A program made the translations under genes and the position numbers. Below the pieces are notes generated by a model that was not told the DNA's origin, searched no databases, and was given only the letters and a program-made list of their open reading frames with translations. From Cymodocea nodosa (taxonomy: Eukaryota; Streptophyta; Magnoliopsida; Alismatales; Cymodoceaceae), in NCBI GenBank assembly GCA_036874045.1, contig CM072341.1:18674501-18738500 (forward strand): a stretch of DNA of 64,000 nucleotides, in the 5' to 3' direction. The first letter of the stretch is position 1. Every line of letters begins with the position of its first letter. Shown in pieces: positions 50,301 through 61,354 of the stretch.

Positions 50301-52018
50301 ATAAAATTTTCCTTTTAATTTTAAGGGTATCCTTCAATTATATAATACTTTAGAAAGATTTTTCCACTTCATCCATCTTAGTTTAATCCTATTAATGATG
50401 TTCTCTATAATTTCTCTGTTGTTACTTATTATGGATCTTAAGCAAGTCTAGCTTTTATAAATCTCATAGTCATCTAATTATATACCTCATTGTTATTACA
50501 TTGTACAGAATCCCGTACCATCATATAGAATGCAAAAGGTGTTCACGAGAATGTACTGATTGAAATGGTATATTGGACACTTCATTGCCAAGGAATAAAA
50601 TCATAAATTGAAAATTAGATCAGATTGAAGCTAACTTTCATTGCATAACAAGCTTATGGTATTTTCTGTGAGATATTAAATCAACAAAGAGAAGATGCAA
50701 ATAAAGTATCTGATCAAGAGCTCTGCATTACCTGTATAGCCCACCTTTCTAAATTTCCATGTGAAGGAATGGAACAGCCAATGTCTTTCTTCAGTTCCTT
50801 GAATATATTGACCAGACTTGAAGGAATTTTGACTCTTTCAGGTACAGAGAAGGCAAGACCCATTGCCTGCCCTGGGCCATGGTATGGATCCTTATTGTAG
50901 AGATGAAAAATAATTTTTAAAAAGCTATATTAAATACATAAATAATGATATGGAGAATAAAATAGGCTTATCAGGATTTGTAGAATTCACCAAGAAAAAC
51001 GTAGGGGCAGAAAGGAGCACAAGTTTGGTGTAGAATAATCTAAAACGATTTTTGTTAGGATTGGTGTTGGTTTATTGTTCAACGCAGAATCATGTAACAT
51101 TTTAGATATTTTTTGCTTTGAAGTAGAGTAGATTTGATGCCCCCTAGTCAGTGATTAGATTATGGAAGCAACAAAATAAAATCAATATGCTGTGATGCCA
51201 CAATCAAGGCAGTGCATGGTGAGATTTGTAGACAAGTTTAAACACGCATGTAAGATCAAATTTGCAGCATTGCATATGTTGTTGCAACAATACCTCACAA
51301 ATCACATTGAACAAAGCGACTATGACCTCCGAAATTCAGCATTATGCAGGAAAACCATAGGGTTCTACTACATTTCCTACCATGATCTTCTCTTCGATGA
51401 TATTTGTCAGAGGCACGAAACGCAAGCAAGATGCAGACGAAAAATAACAAGAACCTGCCCGATGATCACTGCCTTCACCCGGTCCAACGGAGTAGAGTTC
51501 AATGCATTGAACACAAGGTGCTGAGGAGGATAAATCGGCACATTTCCGGACACCTCGTTCTCGACAAACCTACACAGAGTCCTCGCATACGGCTTCTGAA
51601 GCTCGCCTGAGAGCGCGTCCAGCCACGTCTCCTCCACCAGAAGCTCCTCCAGCTTCACATACTTCCCGCCTCCCTCTGGAAACGGACGAACAATGTCCCT
51701 TACTAGACCAGATAGAATTTATTTTTTTTCGTAAAAAAAGTTCGTCAGGAGCCGATCCATCCTCTTACCTCTGGCCTTTCGGACTTTCGCGGCGCAGATG
51801 CTAGCGTTGCGCTTGGACTTGGCGAGGCACTTGTTGAGTTCCGCTCTCTTCACCTGGTCCGGGGAGATAGAAGCGGCGGGAGATTCCGGTCGATCACCGC
51901 CGGTTGAGGCAGAGCATTTGGGGGTTAGGATTTCGGGCGACGAGGCGACGGTTTTCAGACGCTTGGCGGGTTTGAGGAACTCCGTCATGATTTTAGCAGA
52001 AGAAGAGGAGGACGCCAT
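47354..52018 (-). CDS. UNG: Uracil-DNA glycosylase, family 1 (UNG)
   Basis: Seven exons on the minus strand: 52018-51769, 51675-51455, 50890-50732, 49257-49227, 48492-48357, 47982-47899, 47420-47354 (948 nt, 315 residues). The first 80 or so residues are Ser/Lys-rich, a likely nuclear or organellar targeting region. The catalytic domain has the water-activating loop GQDPYHG (D158), the uracil-pocket/DNA-contact region [17 protein letters not shown], the strand motif FLLWGNSAQ, and the leucine-intercalation loop [16 protein letters not shown] with catalytic H280. The end PIDWQL is typical of the family. It removes uracil from DNA in base-excision repair. Exon 4 is a micro-exon of 31 bases. Intron 3 (about 1.47 kb) carries an RTE-type LINE fragment and a SINE. 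The glycine in HPSGLS replaces proline of bacterial enzymes but is usual in plants. Confidence 0.95.
49608..49765 (+). mobile_element. Au-like tRNA-derived SINE (in UNG intron 3, antisense to UNG)
   Basis: It has the same order of motifs as the copy at 16.2 kb: head gccttagtgcaatggtaaag; B-box-like CATAAGTTCAAATCCTAAG; ATAGTCTCTCCG; then GTAAGATTGCATGCAATTGA, ACTTTCCTCAAACC and TAACATTATTGAGA. It is diverged and the 3' T-run is not clear. It lies on the opposite strand to UNG. Confidence 0.68.
49905..50510 (-). mobile_element. RTE-type LINE 3' fragment (in UNG intron 3)
   Basis: On the minus strand a broken frame reads [21 protein letters not shown], then a stop in place of the usual RW, then FDHILRR and further on [10 protein letters not shown]. 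This is the conserved C-terminal end of plant RTE-clade LINE reverse transcriptase, which has GVAPIEDKMRE-like and LRWFGHVQRR-like blocks. The 3' end has the family's TTG-rich tail (GATTGTTGTTGTTTTG in that orientation). Upstream parts near 50280-50460 are still alignable by eye but full of stops. It is 5'-truncated, inactive, and in the sense orientation of UNG. Confidence 0.68.
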
Positions 52019-53241
52019 CGGTCTCAGCCACCACTCTTCCTGCGTGGAGGTGCAATGGGCTTTTATAGGTCAGCTCTTGCCGATCGGATGGGGTGAAAGG
52101 AGGGAACGCCAGATATCTTTGGCGCCAATAGGTCTTTTTTTTTACGGGTTAAGAAATTTAACTGTAAATAAAAATCTGAAAATTTCAATTTATACTTATT
52201 TACTTTTTTGCAAGTAAAAAATTGTACTTATCATCTAGATTATGTTAATATAGTATTGAGATTGCACAGGGTTACACCTAAAAAAATCAATTAACAGTAC
52301 AATTTTAGTATTGAGATCCCAAAGAGTTGGATAATCTTTTTATTTCCCATCCCAGCGTACTCATTCCTAGAGAATGAGAAGTTGTGGAAATATTAAGATT
52401 TTTCTCTATACCATTACATGTGTTGAAGTAAATTATTAACCATGGATATGAATACCACCAAGCGAAGTGGTTTTTTAATTACTTCCAGCCACAGCAGGGT
52501 TGAGGTTGTGAGCAAAATAAACCCTACAAGAGCATGCTCACGGACCCCTATTAATTAATCGGCAAGACAATAATTAACAGATCAGATAACAATTACTTCA
52601 TTTATTCGCCCGCTCAGCTCTAACCCCTTCCCTAGTGCACCAACCCCAAGAAGGGTCGTCGTTTCAGGTCAGACATGATGTTCATGTGTTAATAGTAATC
52701 AATAATTTAATTGACTTAAAAACGACGGCATTTGTAAAATCATTGTACTCGTGATAACATTTTGGTCACCATTTTCAACGTAATGGCTGTGTATTTTTCT
52801 CCCAGAGCACTGAGAAAGAAAAAATTATAAAGGGGAAGCTTTGTAGGGAATTTAAGACACTACCTTGAAATTTTGGAATTGGATCATGATTCGTACTGAA
52901 CTTCGATAGCAAATTTGCAACTCACCTGGTGATGTAATTTTGCAGATGACTTCCCCAGCATAAGCTTTGCTTATATCATCATCTGCTTAGAAAATGTTAA
53001 TGTTAAGCACTCTTATGAAATATAAGCATCTTTTCTTTTGAAAAAGGGAGTTTGAAACCTTAAGATCTTAGAAAAAACTTGCATAAAGAAATATGTTTTT
53101 GGATCCGAGACAGTTTGTCATACACTAGGTCGAAAGTTGAAACTGAATTTACAATTTGGTGCTGTGGTCGAAAGACCAGTTTAGTGATAGAACAAACTCC
53201 AAAACCATGTCATGTCTCTCTTGGCAAAAAATTCCGGGCCG
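52019..53241. other. Spacer between UNG and the 151-residue membrane protein gene
   Basis: Both flanking genes are on the minus strand, so this contains the UNG promoter and the 3' UTR of the next gene. It is AT-rich, and nothing else is recognised. Confidence 0.5.
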
Positions 53242-55628
53242 TTATTCAACGTCAAATCCTTTTTCTTGGAGTTCTGATATGACCTCATTCCGCATTCGCA
53301 ACCAGAGTTTCATAGATTCCTGCTCAAGTTTTTTGGATTGCATTTGCTTCTGGAATTTCTCAGCATCCGCTCCCACCTCTATGAAACCTTTAGGACTAAT
53401 GACTGTCCCAAGGGTGCCTCCACTCTTAATGAACTCTTCGACAGCCTCTGTGTCACCTGGGTATGGATATTTCCGTCGCTCGTACAAATGGGCCAGTTCT
53501 TTTTCTTCCTAGACGAAAAATAGGATGTTTGGACATTTTACTCATGTATTTTGTCAATAAGAAGTTATTTGAGAAAATTGATGCATCCATAGTAGTATAG
53601 AACGACCAAGAATGTGATACCATCATAAACAAAAAATACTTAATTCAATGAAACATAAAAAATATGCACCTGAATAAAACGCTGGAGGAAAATATTGCGT
53701 TTGTGTTATAGTCAAATCATTTGTATGAGCATCCCAATAGTCAGGGGCATAAATAACTATACTACAATGAACAAGATATATGCACCTGATGTGGGGCAGC
53801 AAGTCGAACCACCTTGATGTAAGTGACTGATCGGATCGGTCTCCTCACACATATGGAGCAACTCAACTAGATGGGCCAACCTTACACCAATTGACCATCG
53901 AAACCAGTTGACTGCTTAAATCATGTTGGTCGCTTACACAACTTGACTAGAGCAATCATCCCACTCCTATTTGCACAATGAGTTTCCAATCACTCCTAAA
54001 GGGATGAGTTAGTAAAACTAGCAATGTTGAACATGCTTGACATGCAATCTGACTTCGTTATGTCATGATGTGGAGGTCCACCTATACGGTATAATTGACA
54101 TGTGAAGCTGACATGACCAACAACCAGTCATACGGATGTCAAATTGGCAGCCACATGTCCACCACCGCAAAGCCATATGGTTAAGCAAGATTTGTCGATC
54201 CCCAATTACCTCACTCATTATCGTCAACTATAAATACCATAGTAAATACAGTATTATGATTTTTCTTAAATACATTTCTCCAGAAATCTGAAGTTATACA
54301 TCTTCTTCATCATCATTTGGAAGTAAGATACGTACTTCCCCATTATATTGAACATTTAAAAACATAATACTGTAGTGAAGTACCTTTAAACCTATCAATC
54401 AATCAGATGTTCAAGGGAAAGGAATTTCAATGCTTTCAGAGAATTAAAAAACAGATTTTTACTAACATCCACATGATGCTTTAATAAGACAGTCATGATG
54501 TGATGATAAGCCGTTCCATTATAACTTGTAAATCACCAGTATGAATCCTAAGAAACAGCAACTCTGCAAATTGAGGTAAGACTGTAAAATTGGAACCTCT
54601 TCAAACTCAATTGTTATGGGAATCTTCAGATTTACCTTTTTTATCTACAGGATTATTTCAAGAAAAGTTGGCTGGACTCTATCAGTCTATTGCATCTTTT
54701 GATTTCCTATGAGTGATATGTGTAGAGCCAGTACAATAAAATCTTCATACGTCCATGCAATATTGTGCTTGAAAAATAATAATACTAGATTTCATATGTT
54801 AATGTATTGGAAATACCATGTTGCACCTTTAATAGGGGATCGTGCACCTGAGAATGAACGAAAACAAATGGAAAGAAAAGTTTTTTGGTTTGACCCTAAA
54901 GAACGTTTATAAACATGGCGTTTATGTTTGTTTCCCAGTCCTAAAATTCCCAACGCAAGTTCAAAACCTTTTCCTCTCTATTTCACCCAGAAAGATGGAA
55001 TTTAAAAGGAATGTATTTTCATTAATTTAGTTTCCACACATACATAAATACTATACTGGAGCTAAAAAGTAAAATAAAATCTTATGGTTTCATTTTTTCC
55101 TTTTGACTATGTATTTTCATTTCTTTGTGTTTCCTTGGCGCAAACACACTCTTAAGAAGCACGCACGTCATTTAACCAGTGGAAAACTTTCAATGCAAGA
55201 AAAGGCATCCGTATTTATCAATGCGACCTGTAAGAAGCATTCCTCTGTAAGAAATGAGCATCACTCACCTTTGGACGAGGCTTTAATGTCCACCAACCAA
55301 GCGGCGACGTTTCATCCCACAGCCAGACCAGACCTAGTATGGTGTAGGTGCAGATGAACGCCTTCCCCACCTGCTTCCAGTAGTAGTACTCGTCCTTCTG
55401 CGGGAACCCGAATCCATACTTCCTGAATTCCCCAAAACAAAGATAATATCATACATTTTCGTGATCAATTCCTCCAATTCAGGCATTTTCAGAGCAACGG
55501 ACACCAAACACGCGTGTTCTATTTGATGGATATACCGATTTCTTGCTCAACAAAAAAGAAATGAAGGTGATTTTAGATAAAATGACAGATTACCCGAGGA
55601 ATTTGTTGGCCTTCCTGATGCGGTCCAT
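53242..55628 (-). CDS. Conserved small single-pass membrane protein, 151 residues, possibly mitochondrial
   Basis: Three exons on the minus strand: 55628-55594, 55422-55269, 53508-53242 (456 nt). The first exon gives MDRIRKANKFL. A KYGFGFPQKDEYYYWKQVGKAF block leads into one hydrophobic helix (FICTYTILGLVWLW, about residues 34-47), then DETSPLGWWTLKPRPK. The charged C-terminal part has AHLYERRKYPYPGD, GGTLGTVISPKGFIE and KLWLRMRNEVISELQEKG. Strong sequence character, exact phases and canonical splice sites mark it as a real gene. The basic, short N terminus before one helix resembles small mitochondrial inner-membrane subunits, but I cannot name it and that localisation is inference. Intron 2 is about 1.76 kb and holds an LTR-like segment. 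Confidence 0.8.
53780..54330. mobile_element. Possible solo LTR fragment in an intron
   Basis: Within intron 2 of the neighbouring gene, a stretch of different composition (many GAC/ACC-type triplets, fewer T runs) is followed by CTATAAATACCATAG near 54227-54241 and CTTCTTCATCATCATTTGG downstream. A TATA signal followed by a short leader is typical of plant retrotransposon LTRs. Terminal TG...CA and target duplications could not be fixed, so this is tentative. Confidence 0.3.
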
Positions 55629-57589
55629 CGTAGGAGGAGTGCGAGAAATAACCGTGATTTTCGTCGAGCAGTTTCGAATCAGACGGTTCCAGCAGTCCGC
55701 CCCATCAAGCAATGGAGTCGAACCCCATCAAATCGCATGCGGTGATGCTGCCGATCGACGATGGGATCAGGAGTCATACAATGGTGGTGATGGGTCGTCG
55801 TCGCCGTCGTCGTAGAGCTCCCGATACGCCGATAGATCCGACCAATGTTACCGGCAACAGGAGGATGAAGACCAAACGGGACTCTAATAAATCGACGGCA
55901 GCGATCGAACGGTGGAAAATGGTCGAAGGATTTTTTTTTTTCATGGTATATATATTTTAGAAAGTTGCATATTCAAATAACAGAAATTTAAATACGCTAC
56001 TTAATAATTTGTAAAGGAATAATTTTGAAATTATACGTCCTGAAAGCAGAAAGAAATAATATGTCGCATTTTTTTTTGTAAAGGAAAATATTCCCGGAGG
56101 AATTTCTAAGAAACCATCCAAGAGAAACCTTTTTATATATTTTTAAATTATTTAAAAAAAATAAAATTTAATTATATAATTAATTAATCTATAATATAAC
56201 CTATTGTGAATTAGAATTTGAACTTAACCTAGGATGTATTCATTCTTTTTTAAAATTTAAAAATCATTGGTTGAAATTTAGTAGAAGTTGATTGATTTTG
56301 AGACATTTAAATAAAAACCAATATTTATTCAATTTCGGTAAACTTTTTTATCATGTATTTATAATCATCTAATCTTAAGATAAGAGTGATTAAATATATA
56401 ATATAACAATCAACTATTGAAAGGTCTCCGAATATGACATTTTCAAATCTAAAAAGCCCACTCTTTCATAATCCTTGTTGAATCAAATCAGGCCTTAATT
56501 TTAATTAAATCTAATTCAACTAATCAATTTGAGGCAACAATTGGGTAAGATTTTGGACATTGACTTTGTGCAATTTTTGTTATGGTTTTAAAATCTTATC
56601 CAAACAAATGTAAAAAGACAGATTTTCGGTAAAATCACATCAAATTTCGGTAGTTTATTTTTTTATAATCACAGAATTAAGAAAAAGTTCAAATTTAGCC
56701 GATTTCATGCATGGTTTTATCTCTTGATATAAAATTCAATGATAAAATTGAAAAAGGTTTCTGAAAAATTTTATACTTGACTTGAAATCCATCATTATCT
56801 TTTGTTATATAGGAATTGCAATTTTACACAAAATTTTCTCTTCGGAATGGTATCCAAACATAATCTGATTCAATTTGGAAATAAAAACAAGATAACATAA
56901 ATCACCATCTTTCTAATTATAAAGGACAAGATCTTAGATTTAAATCGAGATAAAAATACAATCTTTACAGATATCATCAGGAATATCTAATATAACTTTT
57001 GGATCAAATTCAACCCAAAAGATTACAAATAATAAAATATACAAACATAAGCAGCCGATGCCTTTTTTATTGTAAATGCTGGCCACGAATAATTACGATT
57101 AAATTTAAAAGAGGAGGACGTGCTCGTGTAACGTGTCAAATATCAATAACGATAACAACATATATAGGTAGTTAAAAATTTAGGTACTTGGTATAATTTA
57201 AAAAGACGAGTGGTTTATTAGATGAATGGATTGGAGTTAACATGTACGTAGGACGAAATTAACTGATTGATGTTGTGAATTGTAAAAGTTAATTCTATTC
57301 TTATTTTTCTCTTAAATTATGATATATTAAAACAAGAATAAAAACATTTTTTTTAAAAAAAGAATATATATATATATATATATAAATAAAAGAAAAGAGA
57401 GTGGCCGAGGTGGGGTCCATGTTCGATTTCGAAAGTGGACAGGAGGAAGGAAAACCCGCCCGAGGAGGAAAAGCCATGAAGTTTTCGCTGTGAACGGTAG
57501 AAAGCGAGGACAGATGTCACCCTTCCGTCTTCTTTCCGTCTCCGTTCTTCCAATCCCTAATCTCCATTGTTCCCTTTCGTTGATCGTTG
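55629..57589. other. Divergent intergenic region
   Basis: This lies between the starts of two divergently oriented genes. The first 250 bases are GC-rich (probable 5' UTR of the minus-strand gene), then AT-rich DNA follows. At 57476 an ATG opens a five-codon frame (MKFSL) upstream of the RPB9-like start. Nothing else is recognised. Confidence 0.5.
57365..57386 (+). promoter_or_regulatory. TA-repeat/TATA region of the RPB9-like gene
   Basis: An ATATATATATATATATAAATAAA stretch lies about 210 bases before the ATG at 57590. It could be a TATA box or only a TA microsatellite. Confidence 0.35.
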
Positions 57590-60021
57590 ATGTCGCGCGG
57601 TAGCAATATACTCTACCCGAAGGAGGACGGGGATCGGAAGATCCTACCATTCGCCTGTCGGAGCTGCGATCACCAGGTATGGACCGCCCATACCCCTCCC
57701 AAGACCGTATATTTCACCAATCTTACTATGTTCCTTTTATCCTTTTCTTCTTCTCCGCCAAGCATCGAACCCTTGACCATTGGTGTGAAAACCGAAATTT
57801 TATTATGTTTCTTTTATATGCTTGGTTATCTTCGGCTCTTAGGATTTAGGGTTTTGCGTGCGTGCCTAAAGTAACAATTTTCTTTTATTGGCTGTGAACT
57901 TGATATCTGTACTGCATAGACCGAGGTTTCTCTTGTCAGTTAAGAGAAAATTGCAAGGAAAGCACTTAAATACCGAAATTTTATATATTGTTTTGCCATG
58001 AAAATTTATGCGACGGCTGTTTTCGGACTGCGGCTGGGCTCTGTCGAGGTTGTAAATTGCATTGTACTATGTGTCAATTGCAACACCCGTCACATTCTAA
58101 TTTCCAAGCAAAATGTTTGTGAGAGCATAAAACTGACTTAAGCTTCATTTTGGGTTTGTGTGTCAACTTTACTTACATATATCTATCATCCTTCTGCCTC
58201 TCCCCTTCGTGGAAATCAAGAATTATATTTCCCTATTTGTTGACATTCCTTTTTGATGAAAAGGTTGTTCAGTATAAATGCCACATTTTAGTGTTTGATA
58301 GATGTTATTTTCCTTGTTAAACTTAGAGTTCCTTTCGATCTTTATGTTTAGTTATCTTATTGTGTTTTTCTGCTGCCCGTGCTGTGACTTTTCTATGTAT
58401 ACAAGTTTGTTGTTCTATACAATTTATCATACAAGTTTATTACATGAGTTTAACTTAGGCCTTCTAAATGCAGGAAGTTGCTGACGACAATTGTGTTTAT
58501 AGAAATGCGGTACGTCACTCTGTTGGAGAGCGGAGTCAAGTCCTGCAGGATGTAGCTGCAGACGGACCACTTCCTCATACTAAAACCGTTTGTTGTGCGC
58601 AGTGTAACCACCCAGCAGCTGTATTCTTCCAGGTAATTCTGTCTGTTTTAATGGATATTTATTTTTATTTCTTCTCTTCTGAACCTGCAAACCTGCGATT
58701 TACAGTCTGTAACATAGTTTTGAAGTGTTGCTTTGCCACCGGTTTGGGAAGAAAATTCTTCAATTTGATTGTTGTGGTTCTTTAAACGGGAAAATGGAGA
58801 TTAGATTAGCAAGTAATAAGAGTACAAATATACACGGTATGAGTAAAGGATCTCTAATGCGTTGGATATCTATTTAGCCATATATCTAATCACTTGTATA
58901 ATACTCTTAGAGGAAAATTCAAAATTTGGTATTATAGGCTTGATCATAGATGACCCACTAGGTTGAGTCTGTTAAGAGAGATCTATTGGGTCAGGATTTT
59001 AAATATGAAATATTGTTATCGATCGAATTCATGTCCAACTAAGCAAATAGCTTGTCGAATGTTTCACCAAATGACATCAAATGTAAGATAAGTTGCTTGC
59101 GAAAAAAGTACGAAGCTATGAAATTTATGAAATTGAGGTAATCCATTAGATAACCAGAAATTATTATTTTTAAAATTGTGTATGTTGTTTATGTTATCTA
59201 CCATTATTGGGTTGTATTCAATTGAAGGCATGCCATATCCTGTATTGTTGATCAATTTAATCTGTACTTAATTTTAATTATTTGCTTGATGACAAACTTT
59301 GATGCTGTTTACGTGGCTTATTATTGACGTAGGCCATTGATTCAATTTAGTTTATATTTACATAATATCCAGTGTCTTTTTTATAAGTGTGTTGGAGTAT
59401 TCCTTTTATTAATGATTGGTACATCTCCATCAGTTTTCTTGTACTTACATTGTAATTTTCTGTATTTACATTGTAAATTATTGTTTTACTTTTCATTGCC
59501 TAGGTGCTTGATTACTTCAACCTATGGAAAAGAGCGAACTGTTCTTTCGCCTTTTACTCCAACCTATGGTATCGCTCATTTTACGTTTTAGAATATTCCT
59601 TGGGTCTTCGTGACAATTTTATTTTGAATATAAAAATAAAAGCTATAATCTTTATCATTTCTCTATAGACCTTGAACCTGCACATTAATCTTGGTTTTGG
59701 TCTCTGAATGGCACTTCACTTTTTTTTTAAGCTGATCAAGTTGACTGTGTTTGTTTTCGTTTTGCTGGAGTGTCCCTTAGATATATATTTCTATGTTCTC
59801 TTGCATTCGCCGATTTCTTGCAGGCATGACAAATTTGTCATGATAAATATGTTGGCAGTAAGTCATGATTTTGATACAAATTCATTCATTGAGTCTTACA
59901 TCATAAATGCCATAAGTTTTTTACTCGTGGAAAGTTCAGGCTGCTTCAAGAACAGAGGGGGGTATGATGCTGTTTTTCGTTTGCTGCAATCCAAGCTTGT
60001 GGCCACAAATGGAGAGATTGA
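57590..60021 (+). pseudogene. RPB9-like RNA polymerase II subunit gene, both zinc ribbons damaged
   Basis: Exons 57590-57676, 58474-58632 and 59940-60021 match the three-exon RPB9 layout: NILYPKED, FACRSCDHQ, EVADDNCVYRN, CCAQCNHPAAVFFQ, MLFFVCCNP. RPB9 is a two-zinc-ribbon subunit of Pol II needed for accurate start choice and elongation. Ribbon 1 lacks its first CxxC: the frame begins MSRGSNILYP, and bases just before it look like a CRxC segment shifted by one base. Ribbon 2 keeps CAQC, but an extra T near 59997 shifts the frame, so the final CGH-WRD is read as SLWPQM and the normal stop (60019-60021) is bypassed, with the shifted frame ending at 60132-60134. Exon 3 also has several unusual substitutions. 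Either this is a decaying paralogue or the assembly has two one-base errors. Confidence 0.6.
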
Positions 60022-61354
60022 TGCTTAGATTTGGTATTTATGACAATGTTTGGTATTTAGTATGTGGTTTGGGCTTCTGGTGTAGCGTTTTTTCTCTGTG
60101 CCATATCACTGAGAGATCATTTGACTGGCAGTGATAGGAAACCTGCCTCTTGCATCTGAATTTCATTCAGATCGTGTTGAGTAGCTCTGGAAGTTAAATT
60201 TAAGGGGTAATAAGGTCACGGGTTTTCCTTCTTAGCTAAAGATGTTTTTCAATTCACTATCTTAAAAGTTTTTCCCAATACAGTACACTTTCCTTATTAT
60301 GGTAAATTACAGTGTGCTTCCTATCAAGTGAATGACGTTAATAATGACTTGATTTGATCTTACTCATAATTTGGGTCTACCTTATTCTACAGAATATGTA
60401 ATTACTTAAGCCATTATAAAGGATGAGCTCATTCAAAATTATTCACCATGAACGTTTGCTTGATGGAAATGGTTAAGGCATGTTGAAAGTGGTAACACAA
60501 AAAAAAGGAATAATAAAGTAACTTGATCATTATTACTTTAATTATCGTAAAACGTATCACTTGGACATGGATGAGTCGTGATTTATCCTAGAAATAACGA
60601 AGGGAGTTTCCTTGGAGATCGTAACCTTTTTTTGGTATGGAAGATGCCAGTTTTATAGTTTCTGAAGCCTTCGCATGGTAATGGCATTTGCATTCTTTGT
60701 ATTAGTATAACGGATGTGTAAATTGCACGGTAACAAGTTAAAATATAAGATAATTATAGAATTTTTGTGGGTGAAATAAAAGATAATTCAACTTAAGAGG
60801 ATTTGAAACAGAAGTTTGATATTATAACAGATAGAAAGAGCCTTCGGGTTAATTTTAAAATCTTACCCTCAAGGCATTTTCGATAATCTATAATGTCGGT
60901 TTCGTTCACCTACGGGATACCCGCATGACCCAAATGGTATTATTTATTTGTAAATTGAAATCCAATTCTTCTCCTTTGATGATGCAAAGAATTTCAGTTA
61001 GAAAAATTGTGGCATGTTCGGCCCGTCAAAGTTAGAAATGGTGATGGAAAATTAACATTAAATAACAAGGTTACGAACGGCAGGGAATTACGAAAAAATC
61101 CTATTCATTACAAGGTAAATTTGAATACTTAAAGACACATCGCAACCTGCCAGGAAATATTGAAATTATTGGAATGCAATCGACGCAAATTGGATGTACC
61201 TCATAATTCAAAATTTGGCAAGCATGTTACCAGGATGGAGCTGTACGGTTCCCGTAAATGTGTAATAAACATGGAGAAGTGCGGCTCATGCAAGGTGAAG
61301 AAGGGCATCGAAACCACGGTAAGAGAATCACTAGAAGATTTCTCCGGCAACTAC
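60022..61354. other. Convergent spacer between RPB9-like gene and kinase gene
   Basis: AT-rich, with no coding frame of substance and no recognised repeats. The shifted frame of the RPB9-like exon runs to 60134. A 17-base direct repeat links 61329-61345 to the last kinase exon. Confidence 0.45.

Noticed and set aside
57476..57490. Upstream ATG (MKFSL) as the real start of the RPB9-like gene
   Set aside because: MKF resembles the RPB9 start, but the frame stops after five codons and no splice combination seen here rejoins it to NILYPKED.
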